DNA from: JANXMY01 sp965246745
Lineage (GTDB): Bacteria; Armatimonadota; Armatimonadia; Armatimonadales; Capsulimonadaceae
DNA: 64,000 nt
Direction: 5' to 3'
NCBI GenBank assembly: GCA_965246745.1
Contig: OZ251980.1
Coordinates: 2,170,001-2,234,000 of the forward strand
Part shown: one piece after another, positions 26,384 through 34,437 of the stretch
How positions within the stretch are numbered: the first letter of the stretch is position 1
How the letters are laid out: each line of letters opens with the position of its first letter
Program-made: the position numbers and the translations under genes
Notes under the pieces: model-generated
Told to the model about the DNA's origin: nothing
The model's database searches: none
What the model saw: only the letters and a program-made list of their open reading frames with translations

Positions 26384-26956
26384 GTGTCGGAGCCTCTTGA
26401 AACGCGGTCGTTCATTCATCGCCTTACACACACTGAGAAGGCGGCGGTTTATGTATACAGCACGGCGTTTCCGGCGTCCGGGCTGGCGGCTTCACTGGCC
26501 GGCGCGGTGGAAGACATGTGCGTAGATAAGTTGATTCGGGCCGACGGCTGCCTAAAGCTGGCCCGAGGTCTTGCGCTGGATGACGACAACGAAAGTGTCC
26601 GCGCAGCGATCAGCCGCGCTTATTACAGCATTCATCACTGCCTGCGTGCGATTGTGCTTTGGCAAAGTCACTGGGACCCGGACGGACATGAGCAAAGCAT
26701 CAAAGAGCTGCGGGACCTGCTGAAAAACAGCCAGTTCCGCCTTCGCTCCGGGCTTCCTGAAAACACGGCAGACCGCATTGCCGAGGCACGCACCAACCGC
26801 CACGTCGCCGACTATTCGCCGTATGACTTTCAGCGAGACCCGCCGGATACCCGGCGGGTCGGCATCAGCAATGGAAGCTGGTCGGATGCCGTGCGCTTCA
26901 ACATCGCCCTTGCCGAAGAACTCTTTCAGGCCGCTATGAAGTGTATCGGATCGTGA
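26384..26956 (+). CDS. HEPN-domain protein
   Basis: I start at the GTG at 26384, preceded by GGAGG at 26370-26374. The 190-residue product has a helical core: LIRADGCLKLARGLA, VRAAISRAYYSIHHCLRAIV and HEQSIKELRDLL. RAYYSIH gives the R-x4-6-H motif of HEPN ribonuclease domains, which occur as toxins and in defence systems. It is followed 26 bases on by a small partner gene. The two lie between the intact smc end and a second copy of that end. Activity is inferred from the motif. Confidence 0.65.
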   Translation: MSEPLETRSFIHRLTHTEKAAVYVYSTAFPASGLAASLAGAVEDMCVDKLIRADGCLKLARGLALDDDNESVRAAISRAYYSIHHCLRAIVLWQSHWDPDGHEQSIKELRDLLKNSQFRLRSGLPENTADRIAEARTNRHVADYSPYDFQRDPPDTRRVGISNGSWSDAVRFNIALAEELFQAAMKCIGS

Positions 26957-26982
26957 AGTATGCCGGGCATAGGAGAATTTTC

Positions 26983-27312
26983 ATGCTGCTATCCACCGAA
27001 AATCTGCTGACGGAAATTGAGGATCATCTTAGCCGGTCTTTTCCTGACGTCCGGCTGGAGTTCGCCACGCAGTCTTTCACCCACCACATTGAGCTGTGGA
27101 TTTACGTTCTTGACTTGAGCCGGTACGACCAGGTGCTGGATGCCTGCCGGCGGCTTGCCGAGGAAAAAAAGCTGGAAGAGCGCGAGCCGGAAGTCTGGCT
27201 GCTGGCAAAGACCTGGACCGGGCCGTGGCCGGGAGGCGAGCCGGAGCAGGAAATCAGCCGGCGGCGGGAAGAATTTCGGCACAAGCACGGCTTGACTTCC
27301 GTTGCCGCCTGA
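26983..27312 (+). CDS. small hypothetical partner of the HEPN gene
   Basis: The 109-residue protein (LLTEIEDHLSRSFPDVRLEF, HIELWIYVLDLSRYDQVLDACR) has an alpha/beta pattern of about three strands and helices and a charged tail. AGGAG stands just before its ATG at 26983. It does not show a nucleotidyltransferase motif of the usual HEPN partner (MNT), so it would be a different antitoxin type or an unrelated cargo gene. Cotranscription with HEPN is likely. Confidence 0.55.
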   Translation: MLLSTENLLTEIEDHLSRSFPDVRLEFATQSFTHHIELWIYVLDLSRYDQVLDACRRLAEEKKLEEREPEVWLLAKTWTGPWPGGEPEQEISRRREEFRHKHGLTSVAA

Positions 27313-27326
27313 CCGTTCCGCTTGTG

Positions 27327-27449
27327 AAAGCCGCCCCCGTCTGGTACGGCGTCACGATGTCCTCCCCCGGCATCTCGCGGGTGCTGGGAATGCAGGTTCC
27401 GGCGGCTTTCGGTGATAGGCTGCCGCCTGCCGGCATACTCTCCCATTGA
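27327..27449 (+). pseudogene. second copy of the smc 3' end
   Basis: Codons 27330-27401 encode the same 24 residues as smc 26251-26322 (AAPVWYGVTMSSPGISRVLG and on to MQVP). Seven codons differ, all by third-position synonymous changes. After that the reading frame goes on differently to a stop at 27447-27449. There is no upstream smc sequence, so it is a remnant of the terminal part of an smc gene. Confidence 0.9.
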
Positions 27450-27543
27450 AGACGAAGAAGCGCGGTGGCGGACGGCGCGGGGAGTCAGCCTTGCGCCCCC
27501 GTCTGCTTATTGACGAAGGCACGCAGGATTTCTTCAGGGGCCG

Positions 27544-27747
27544 GGGTACGCGACCGAAGCGGTGTCTGCTTTGACCGCGTGGGCGCTGTCTCAGCCGGGC
27601 GTCTCGCGCGTCTTTGCCGAAGCCCTGCCGGAAAACCCGGCGTCGGTGCGGGTGCTGCAAAAAGCAGGCTTTGCCGACGCCGGGCCGGGCGAGGAAGCGG
27701 GAACGCGGCGGTTTGAGCGGGCCGCATCCCCGCCCAGCGCCGCCTAG
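27544..27747 (+). pseudogene. 5'-truncated GNAT acetyltransferase
   Basis: The frame reads GYATEAVSALTAWALSQPG, then VSRVFAEALPENPASVRVLQKAGF, the second half of a GNAT N-acetyltransferase (acetyl-CoA P-loop remnant, beta-5 and the N-x-xSxRVLxKxGF end). The first half, including the start and the Q/R-x-x-G-x-G/A loop, is missing; only GY-ATEA remains. An in-frame stop at 27511 precedes it. The loss may be linked to the same rearrangement as the smc-end duplication. Confidence 0.75.
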
Positions 27748-28580
27748 CGGTATTTCGCGCTGATGGGGCCGTAGTCGGGGGTCATAAAGCGCTCGCCGGT
27801 CGGCGCGAAGTCGTAATCGTCTACGCCGAGGCCGCGCAGAATGGCGGCTTCCACGGGAGAATACGCGCCGTCCGGGCGGTGCAGCCGCATCGGCTCCCGC
27901 AGCTCGTAGCCGATGTTGGTGATCGCGCGGGGGCGCTTCAGCACATTCTGACCGACCGCATGCAGCAGAAACGGGTGCAGCAGGTACACATCGCCGGCGT
28001 CGCCGACGGCTTCCCGGAAATCCGTGCACTCCGCCAGCAGCGCTCCGGTGTCGAAATCGTCGGGCAGGACGCCTTCCGGGTGCGCGGCCAGAAAGCGGGC
28101 GACCGGCGCGACCGAGTCGGCGGCGAGAAAAGTCGCCCCGCCCCCCGGCAGCACATCGGTAAACAGCGGAATGCCGAGCAGCGCCTGCTCGGGGCTGTCC
28201 AAAAAGTGCCGGAAATGCCAGCCGTCCTTGTGCCAGCCGCGCGACGCCGCTGTCGGCGGCTCGAACGGGCGGTCCGCGCCCTGAGAAAAGTTCATGGCGA
28301 ACAGGCCAATGACGGGCCGGTTTTTTGCCCGGTCTTCGCCGCCCATCAGCGCATACGACGCTTCCCAGGCCGACGGCGCGAACTCTTCCAGCCGCTCCCG
28401 CCGGTGCAGGTCCATCCGCTCATACGGCTTGCGCCAGGTCGCCGGGTCGTCCACATCGTACCCCTGCCGGGCGCACTCGTCGCGCACCCACTCCAGCGAC
28501 CACTCGGGCGAGAACGCGCCCTTGATAACCAGGTGGCCTTCCGCGATAAACTGTTCTTTCTGCGCTGCTGTCAGCATCAT
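27744..28580 (-). CDS. phytanoyl-CoA dioxygenase family protein
   Basis: The 278-residue protein begins LTAAQKEQFIAEGHLVIKGAF, the usual opening of Fe(II)/2-oxoglutarate oxygenases of the PhyH family. The iron ligands are in WHKDGWHF (H-x-D, about residue 130) and LHPFLLHAVGQN (distal His, about 215). The following RAITNIGYELREPM contains a basic residue for 2-oxoglutarate. The ATG at 28580 has GGGAGAAAG before it. The substrate is unknown. It overlaps the GNAT remnant end by a few bases on the other strand. Confidence 0.85.
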   Translation of the reverse strand: MMLTAAQKEQFIAEGHLVIKGAFSPEWSLEWVRDECARQGYDVDDPATWRKPYERMDLHRRERLEEFAPSAWEASYALMGGEDRAKNRPVIGLFAMNFSQGADRPFEPPTAASRGWHKDGWHFRHFLDSPEQALLGIPLFTDVLPGGGATFLAADSVAPVARFLAAHPEGVLPDDFDTGALLAECTDFREAVGDAGDVYLLHPFLLHAVGQNVLKRPRAITNIGYELREPMRLHRPDGAYSPVEAAILRGLGVDDYDFAPTGERFMTPDYGPISAKYR

Positions 28581-28649
28581 TCTTTCTCCCGTCCGCGTTT
28601 GGGAGCCATGTTCGGCAGGCCGCACGCGTTTTCCTGCCTCGTGTAAGAC

Positions 28650-30320
28650 TCAGTGCCCCGCGCCGGCCGCCGCTTTGGGGTCGCCTTTCTTCAAAAAGAA
28701 GACCAGGGGGAGCACAATCACGAAGACCGTGCCGGACACCAGAAACGCGCTGTCGAAGGCCAGCACCGTCGCCTGCCGCTGCACCGCGCCGTCGAGAACC
28801 CCCAGCGCGGCGGCTTTGGCGGCGGCTCCGCCGTACCCGTGCCCCATCATTTGATGCGCCAGCCCGATTTGGCGGTCCGCAAACGCCGCCTGCCCCAAGT
28901 GAAGATGCGACACCAGAGCCGCCCGGTTGTTTGCGGCGGCATTGGTGACCCAGGTGTTCAGGACCGCAATCCCCACCGAGCCGCCGACCTGACGGCCCAG
29001 ATTGAGAAGCGATGACCCCGTGGCGATCTGCGGCCCTTGCAGCCCGGCAAAGGCGGTCAAAGTCAGCGGGATAAACAGGCAGCCGATCCCGAAGCCCGCC
29101 GCCATCAGCGCCAGGCGGGTATCGGGAACCCCGCTGTCGCTCGACAGATGCCCGAGCAGCCAGAGGCCGGCTGCGCCGACCGCCAGGCCCCCGAAAATAA
29201 TCGGGCGCGGGTCCACTCCTTTTTCCATCAGCGTGCTGCTGACCCCGATGGACATCGCAATGACAACTCCCTGCGGCAGCAGCACCAGCCCGGTCTGGGT
29301 CGGCGAAAAGCCGAGAATGCCCTGCGCGAACTGCGGAAACAAAAACAGCATGCCGTAAAGCGCAAAGCCCTGCGCGAATGCCAGCGCGACACTCGCCGCC
29401 AGCCCCCGGTCTTTGTAGACGCGCAGGTCCAAAACGGGGTGACGGTTGCGCGTCCGCAGCTCCCACCACAAAAACAGCCCCAGACCGGCGGCGGCGACGA
29501 CCGCCAAAGTCTTGATCAATGGACTGTCGAGCCAGTCCAGCCGCTTGCCTTCTTCGAGAACGTACTGATGCGCTCCCAGCCCGACCGCCAGCAGGCCGAT
29601 CCCGATGGAATCAATCGGACTGCGCCGCGCTTTGGCCGACTCGGCCGCCGTCGCCGTGTCCTGCAAAAAGGCCCCGACCAAAATCAGCGCAGCGATCCCG
29701 ATAGGCAGGTTGATGAAAAAGCACCAGCTCCACGAAAAATTGTCGGTCAGCCAGCCGCCGATCAGCGGCCCGACCGCCGGACCGACCCCCAGCCCCAGCC
29801 CGAAGAACCCCTGCACCATGCTCTGCTGACTTGCCGGGAAAATCTCCACCAGTGTCGCCTGCGCGGTGGAAATCAAAGCCGCCCCCGCGCCGCCCTGCAA
29901 GATGCGCCACACGACGATTTCAATCAAAGAGTGCGACAAGCCGCACAAAAAGCTCGCCAGGACAAACACGGCAATCGAGCCGGTCAAGTAGCGCTTGCGC
30001 CCGATCCGCTGCGACAGCCAGGCGGTCATCGGCAGCACCACGACATTGGACAAAATGTACCCGGTCGAGACCCAGGCGATCTCGTCGGTAGTCGCCCCGA
30101 AGTTGCCGGACATGCGCGGCAGGGCGACGTTGACAATCGTGGTGTCCATGACCTCTAAAACAGCCGACGTAATCAGCCCAATCAAAATAATCCAGCGGTA
30201 TTTGTGAGCCGGAGCGCTTGACGCCGGCGCAGGCGGCGGAGAGGCGGGGGCTTTTTTCAGGTGTCGTCCGGCCCGGCGGTCCCGCTCGGGCAAAGCTGAC
30301 TTCGGAATCGCGACTGCCAT
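28650..30320 (-). CDS. DHA2-family (EmrB/QacA) drug exporter, copy 1
   Basis: The 556-residue protein has about 14 membrane segments. MDTTIVNVALPRMSG in the first helix and WVSTGYILSNVVVLPMTAWLSQRIGRKR are the DHA2 motifs, with the basic loop of motif A. The N-terminus of about 40 residues is proline-rich and cytoplasmic. It expels lipophilic compounds with proton exchange. Translation may be coupled to the upstream 82-residue gene, whose TGA lies three bases before this ATG. A paralogue of similar length is at 31892-33535. Confidence 0.9.
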   Translation of the reverse strand: MAVAIPKSALPERDRRAGRHLKKAPASPPPAPASSAPAHKYRWIILIGLITSAVLEVMDTTIVNVALPRMSGNFGATTDEIAWVSTGYILSNVVVLPMTAWLSQRIGRKRYLTGSIAVFVLASFLCGLSHSLIEIVVWRILQGGAGAALISTAQATLVEIFPASQQSMVQGFFGLGLGVGPAVGPLIGGWLTDNFSWSWCFFINLPIGIAALILVGAFLQDTATAAESAKARRSPIDSIGIGLLAVGLGAHQYVLEEGKRLDWLDSPLIKTLAVVAAAGLGLFLWWELRTRNRHPVLDLRVYKDRGLAASVALAFAQGFALYGMLFLFPQFAQGILGFSPTQTGLVLLPQGVVIAMSIGVSSTLMEKGVDPRPIIFGGLAVGAAGLWLLGHLSSDSGVPDTRLALMAAGFGIGCLFIPLTLTAFAGLQGPQIATGSSLLNLGRQVGGSVGIAVLNTWVTNAAANNRAALVSHLHLGQAAFADRQIGLAHQMMGHGYGGAAAKAAALGVLDGAVQRQATVLAFDSAFLVSGTVFVIVLPLVFFLKKGDPKAAAGAGH

Positions 30321-30323
30321 TTG

Positions 30324-30572
30324 TCACTCCATTCTCTTAGGAAAAGCGGCATTGGCCCAGCCGGTCTCCCCAGGGCCGGCCTCAGCGGCGGCGCTCTGCC
30401 GACGCTGCTCCACCGTCCGCTGCGCCCATCGGTAACGCTGCTCCAGCGCGTCCAGCTCTTCCAGTGAAGGCGGCGGCGCAGCGCAGGGGCAGTCGGGGCT
30501 GGGCCAAAGGCGGTCAAAAGCACAGGACAAGTCGGCCCGTGCGTCCGCCAGCTCCCGCAGAGATTTGGTCAT
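30324..30572 (-). CDS. small hypothetical protein coupled to the exporter
   Basis: The 82-residue protein (MTKSLRELADARADLSCAFD, then PPPSLEELDALEQRYRWAQR) is helical with heptad-like leucine spacing at the C-terminal half. Its stop is three bases before the exporter ATG. No domain is recognised. The position suggests a short leader gene of the exporter operon. Confidence 0.5.
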   Translation of the reverse strand: MTKSLRELADARADLSCAFDRLWPSPDCPCAAPPPSLEELDALEQRYRWAQRTVEQRRQSAAAEAGPGETGWANAAFPKRME

Positions 30573-30644
30573 CGGCGTTTTTGGAGCGCCTCGGAGGGAT
30601 CGCCGGGAACCCGGTGTCATCATTTGCCTCGGTTCTAAAATGCT

Positions 30645-30731
30645 TTGTTGATTGAACGAACAACCACCGAAGAGGGCGAAAAAGAAGCCCGGTTTGATAC
30701 GGGCTGGCTGCTTTGTTGAACTTGCGTTCAA
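30645..30731. promoter_or_regulatory. palindromic operator-like sites upstream of the exporter
   Basis: TTGAAC (30716-30721) and GTTCAA (30726-30731) form a perfect inverted repeat with a four-base spacer. A weaker TTGTT-N9-AACAA lies around 30645-30662. The TetR regulator at 31234-31860 is a candidate binder; this is inferred. Confidence 0.4.
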
Positions 30732-30813
30732 GAAAGCCATTTTACCAGGCCGCGCTGCGGATGTCAAGCCTGTCAGCGCGGCCCTAAATAATAAGTTTCG
30801 AGCGCCCCGAAGC

Positions 30814-31149
30814 CTACTCGCCCTGCTTGCCGCCGAGGCCCTCGCCGGCCTTTGTCAGCGCTTCGCCCAGCTTTTCCAGCTTGCCGGCGGTCGCGCCTTC
30901 GGCATGCCCGGCGGCGCGATGCGTCGAGCCGCCGAGCTTAACCAGCAGCTCGCCGACGCCGTCGAACTTGCCGGTTTCCAGGTGATGCCGCAGCTTAACC
31001 AGGTCGGCATGGATTGTTTTGGCTCCGGTGAACTCGCCTGCTTCCACATCGGCTTCCCACTTGCCGATCATCTCCGCGCCCTTTTTGGCGGCGGCTTCGG
31101 TCAGCGGCTCGGTCAAAATATGCAGTGTCGGATCAATTCGCGTCGGCAT
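30814..31149 (-). CDS. hypothetical protein, helical
   Basis: The 111-residue protein reads MPTRIDPTLHILTEPLTEAAAKKG, split here, and continues with KLRHHLETGKFDGVGELLVKLGGSTHRAAGHA. It ends in Gly/Lys-rich GEALTKAGEGLGGKQGE. It is charged, has no signal peptide or membrane segment, and no recognised domain. It lies between the exporter operon and the TetR gene, all on the minus strand. Confidence 0.6.
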   Translation of the reverse strand: MPTRIDPTLHILTEPLTEAAAKKGAEMIGKWEADVEAGEFTGAKTIHADLVKLRHHLETGKFDGVGELLVKLGGSTHRAAGHAEGATAGKLEKLGEALTKAGEGLGGKQGE

Positions 31150-31233
31150 GGTGTTTCCTCAATCTAAATCGCTGATTGTTTTGCGGCCGAACTTTCGTTC
31201 CGCCGCCATTGTTCTACCCGCCCTGCGGGCCTG

Positions 31234-31860
31234 TCAAGCGCGATCTTTTTCACCGCCTGCGCTGTTTTCGGCGGCGATCCCGTGAACCATTGTTTCAATC
31301 ATCGCCGTCAGAAACGCTCCGTTGCCGCCCGCCGGGCTGCCGCCGGGCAGATACAGCAGCACCACTCCGTACATCAGCATTTGGGTTGTCACTTCAACCC
31401 TGTGTTCCCGCAGCTCACCGTCTGCAATTCGCGCGTGCAGGAACTCTCGAAGAACGCTGTTTTCCCGGTCAATGCTGTTCTCCCAAAGCGCCTGCACACG
31501 CGGGTTGGACTGAAGCTCGCCTAAAATCAAGCGCATCAGCGGCTGCCGCCCCGCCAAAAACGCATCAAACCGCAGCGCGACTTCCGTGAGAACCTCCCCG
31601 GCGGCGCGGCCCTCGGCGGCGGCGCAGACTTCCTGCAAGTGCGGCAAAAACGAGTCGGCTTCCAAGACTCCCCACAGCAGGTCGTCTTTGCTCGCAAAAT
31701 AGTGATACAACAGGCCCTGCGCGACCCCGGCCTCCCGCGCAATGTCTTTGATGGAGGTGCCGTCCACCCCGTTTTGCGAGAACAGGGTCAGCGCGGCCTC
31801 CAAAAGCCGCGCTTTCGTGTCCCGCGCCTGCTGCTCCCGTAGATTTAATCGCTCGCTCAT
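31234..31860 (-). CDS. TetR-family transcriptional regulator
   Basis: The 208-residue protein begins with the TetR helix-turn-helix: KARLLEAALTLFSQNGVDGTSIKDIAREAGVAQGLLYHYFASKDDLLWGVLE (quoted here only as the run from about residue 12 to 60; key words are GVDGTSIKDIA and LLYHYFASKDDL). The C-terminal part is the ligand-binding and dimer domain (LMRLILGELQSNPRV). It starts 31 bases after exporter copy 2 on the same strand, so it probably controls that operon and perhaps copy 1. Confidence 0.9.
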   Translation of the reverse strand: MSERLNLREQQARDTKARLLEAALTLFSQNGVDGTSIKDIAREAGVAQGLLYHYFASKDDLLWGVLEADSFLPHLQEVCAAAEGRAAGEVLTEVALRFDAFLAGRQPLMRLILGELQSNPRVQALWENSIDRENSVLREFLHARIADGELREHRVEVTTQMLMYGVVLLYLPGGSPAGGNGAFLTAMIETMVHGIAAENSAGGEKDRA

Positions 31861-31891
31861 TCTCCTTACTGTACCCGATTCCCCGGCGCGG

Positions 31892-33535
31892 CTACATCGC
31901 TCCCCCGGCGGGCGGCGCACCGCCGGCGGGCTTTTTGAGCAGAAACAGCGCCGGAAACACAAACGCAAACACAATCCCGATGGCGAGAAACGCGTTGTTG
32001 TACGCCATGGTCTGCGCCTGCGTCTGCACCGCTTGATTGATCAAGCCCAGCGCGGCAGGCTTGGCCTGCGCCAAAGCAAAGCCGCCGGAGCCGCCGGTCA
32101 GCGACTGCGCCAGCCCGGCCTGCCGCTCGGCCAGCGCGGCGCTGCCGCTGTACAGAAAGCCGACCAAATTCGCCCGGTGAAACTGAGTCATCGCGACCAC
32201 ATACGTGTTCAGCGCGGCGATGCCGAACGAGCCGCCGAGCTGAAGCGACAAGTTCCACAGCGCCGTGCCCTGCGCGATAGCCGGTCCTTTGAGGGTCGAA
32301 TAGGCCGTCACCGTCACGGGGATAAACAAAAAGCCGATGCCCAGCCCGCGCAGGATTTGGCCGGGGATCGTGTTCGCGCCGCTGCTCTGGCTGGACAAGT
32401 GCGACAAGTCCCAGTTGGCGTAGATAAAGATCAGAATGCCGGCGGCGATCAAAAGCCGTGGGTCCAGCCCTTTTTGCAGCGTCAAGCCGCAGACCACAAT
32501 CGCCACCTCAATGGCGATCCCGGCGGGAAACAGCACCAGCCCTGTCGCAGTCGGGGTCAAATGCAGAATTCCCTGCGCGAACAGCGGGAAAATAAACAAG
32601 CCGCCGGTCAGCCCGAAGCCCATCGCCAGGCCGATCAGCGACCCGCCGAGCAGGCTGCGGTCTTGCAGCACCCGCAGGTTGACCGCCGGGGCCGGGTTCC
32701 GGGGCGACAGCTCCCAAAACACAAACGCCGCCAGGGCCAGCGCGGCGACAACCGCCAGCCGGACAATCAGCGCCGAGCCGAACCAGTCGCTCTGCTCGCC
32801 TTCTTCCAGCACATATTGCAGCGAGCCGAGGCCGACCACCAAAAGTCCGATCCCGGCGAAATCCACGGCCCCGGCGGCGTCCTTGCCGCCGAACTTGGAG
32901 TCTTGAAGAAACGTCACGACAATCGCCGCCGCGACAAAGCCGATGGGCAGGTTGACGAAAAATACCCAGGGCCAGGTGTAGTTGTCGGTCAGCCAGCCGC
33001 CGAGCATCGGGGCCAGCGCCGGCGCGACCACCACGCCGAGGCCCAGAATAGACTGGACCATGCCCTGCTGATTTTGGGGGAAAATCTCCAAAAGCGTCGC
33101 CTGCGCCGTGGACAGCAGCGCCGCCCCGCCGATCCCCTGCACCACCCGCCAGAAAACAAGCTGCCCGAGCGAGTGCGACACGCCGCAAAAGAACGACGCC
33201 AGGATAAACAGCAGCACCGAAACGACCAAGTACCGCTTGCGCCCGAACCGCGCCGCCAGCCAGGCGGTAATCGGGAGCACGGTCACGACCGCGAGAATAT
33301 AGCCCGTAGACACCCAGCCGATTTCGTTGGGGGTCGCCCCGAGGTTGCCGCCCATCTGCGGCAGCGCGACATTGATAATGGTCGTGTCCAGCGCTTCCAT
33401 GATGACCGACATGACCAGGCCGATCAGAATAAACCAGCGGTTCGGGTCCGGGGCCTCGTGCGGCGGCGCGGCCTCGTTCTGCTCCGGCGGCGGCGTCTGG
33501 GCGCGTTTTCGGCGGTCGGCGGGACGGTCAAGCAT
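31892..33535 (-). CDS. DHA2-family drug exporter, copy 2
   Basis: The 547-residue protein has the same 14-segment layout and motifs as copy 1: MEALDTTIINVALPQMGG, WVSTGYILAVVTVLPITAWL and ARFGRKRYLVV. The two are clear paralogues. The cytoplasmic N-terminus is proline-rich. It is followed by a TetR gene and diverges from the respiratory operon. Exported compounds are unknown. Confidence 0.9.
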   Translation of the reverse strand: MLDRPADRRKRAQTPPPEQNEAAPPHEAPDPNRWFILIGLVMSVIMEALDTTIINVALPQMGGNLGATPNEIGWVSTGYILAVVTVLPITAWLAARFGRKRYLVVSVLLFILASFFCGVSHSLGQLVFWRVVQGIGGAALLSTAQATLLEIFPQNQQGMVQSILGLGVVVAPALAPMLGGWLTDNYTWPWVFFVNLPIGFVAAAIVVTFLQDSKFGGKDAAGAVDFAGIGLLVVGLGSLQYVLEEGEQSDWFGSALIVRLAVVAALALAAFVFWELSPRNPAPAVNLRVLQDRSLLGGSLIGLAMGFGLTGGLFIFPLFAQGILHLTPTATGLVLFPAGIAIEVAIVVCGLTLQKGLDPRLLIAAGILIFIYANWDLSHLSSQSSGANTIPGQILRGLGIGFLFIPVTVTAYSTLKGPAIAQGTALWNLSLQLGGSFGIAALNTYVVAMTQFHRANLVGFLYSGSAALAERQAGLAQSLTGGSGGFALAQAKPAALGLINQAVQTQAQTMAYNNAFLAIGIVFAFVFPALFLLKKPAGGAPPAGGAM

Positions 33536-33690
33536 GAAAACGCCTCATTTCTGAAATCTGCCGCTTTAACTCGCCCGGCCGCTTGGAAGTTCCTGCCGCT
33601 CCCTTCTCGCCGGCAAAGCCGCCGCTTTACCCGGCTTTTGCCGGTTTCTAACGCCGGGAGTGATTATTTTCACAAAGCCACGGTTATTTC

Positions 33691-33719
33691 TTGACAATCC
33701 CCCGAGCGCCCTGTATAAT
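33691..33719 (+). promoter_or_regulatory. strong sigma-70-type promoter of the respiratory operon
   Basis: TTGACA (33691-33696), a 17-base spacer and TATAAT (33714-33719) give a perfect consensus promoter. Start would be near 33726, about 33 bases before ccoS. Confidence 0.9.
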
Positions 33720-33758
33720 GACGGTAACGAGAGAACTTTTTTCGAGAATTTTAGGCTT

Positions 33759-33908
33759 ATGTCTAGCAGTGTTTGGTCTTTGCTGATTGCCGGCGGCACA
33801 ATGGGCATGGTCGCGCTTTTTGCGTTTCTGTGGGGCGTCAAAAACGGCGTCTTTGAGAACGCCGAGGATGCGAAATATATTGTGTTCCGCGACGAAGACG
33901 ACGAGTAG
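33759..33908 (+). CDS. ccoS: cbb3 oxidase maturation protein CcoS
   Basis: The 49-residue protein has one transmembrane helix (LLIAGGTMGMVALFAFLWGV). It is followed by KNGVFENAEDAKYIVFRDEDDE, which matches the short CcoS family in length, helix and acidic tail. CcoS is needed to assemble the copper and heme sites of cbb3 oxidase. It is the first gene of the operon. Start at 33759 fits the family length. Confidence 0.85.
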   Translation: MSSSVWSLLIAGGTMGMVALFAFLWGVKNGVFENAEDAKYIVFRDEDDE

Positions 33909-33933
33909 AAATCATCTCGAGTAACAACTATTT

Positions 33934-34413
33934 ATGGCGATTAATTACGAGCAGGAAAAACAAGAGCTGACCCGGCGCAACTTTTTGTCCCTGACCACCT
34001 GGGGACTGGTCGGCATCGGCGCGGCGGGCGCGGCGGGGGTCTTCGGACGCTTTTTTTGGCCCAATGTGTCTTACGGGCCGCCGTCGAAGTTCTCCATCGG
34101 CAAGCCGACGAACTTTCCCGACGGCGCGAAGCAGAACATCGCCGACCAGAAAGTCTCGATTATCCGGCACGGCGACAAGATCGGCGCGATCTCGATGGTC
34201 TGCCAGCATCTCGGCTGCACGGTTGCGGCGTCGCCGACCGGCTACGACTGCCCGTGCCACGGCTCCAAGTACGACGACATGGGCAATGTCACCCACGGCC
34301 CCGCGCTTGTTTCGCTGTTTTGGTTTGATGTCCACCCGACCCCAAGCGGCGACTTGGAAGTAGACAAAAGCAAGAAATTCGCCGACCCCGGCCACTACTA
34401 CACGGTCGGCTAG
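33934..34413 (+). CDS. petC: Rieske iron-sulfur protein of the cytochrome b/c complex
   Basis: The 159-residue protein has a twin-arginine-like start (TRRNFLSLTTWGLVGIG), one anchor helix and the Rieske ligands CQHLGC (about residue 90) and CPCHGS (about 107). These bind a 2Fe-2S cluster with two His and two Cys. It carries electrons from quinol to cytochrome c in complex III. It lies between ccoS and cytochrome b genes. Confidence 0.92.
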   Translation: MAINYEQEKQELTRRNFLSLTTWGLVGIGAAGAAGVFGRFFWPNVSYGPPSKFSIGKPTNFPDGAKQNIADQKVSIIRHGDKIGAISMVCQHLGCTVAASPTGYDCPCHGSKYDDMGNVTHGPALVSLFWFDVHPTPSGDLEVDKSKKFADPGHYYTVG

Positions 34414-34437
34414 ATGTTCCCGTAGAAAGCCTTCGCT

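Noticed and set aside
28325..28525. Ala/Pro/Thr-rich short frame opposite the dioxygenase
   Set aside because: Antisense of a complete oxygenase gene; no start signal.
29037..30158. Long open frame on the plus strand opposite exporter copy 1
   Set aside because: It is the antisense of a clear 14-helix transporter; its composition (Arg, Gln, Pro-rich) is typical of an antisense GC-rich frame.
31742..33694. 650-codon open frame on the plus strand opposite TetR and exporter copy 2
   Set aside because: Antisense of two well-supported genes; no domain and biased composition.
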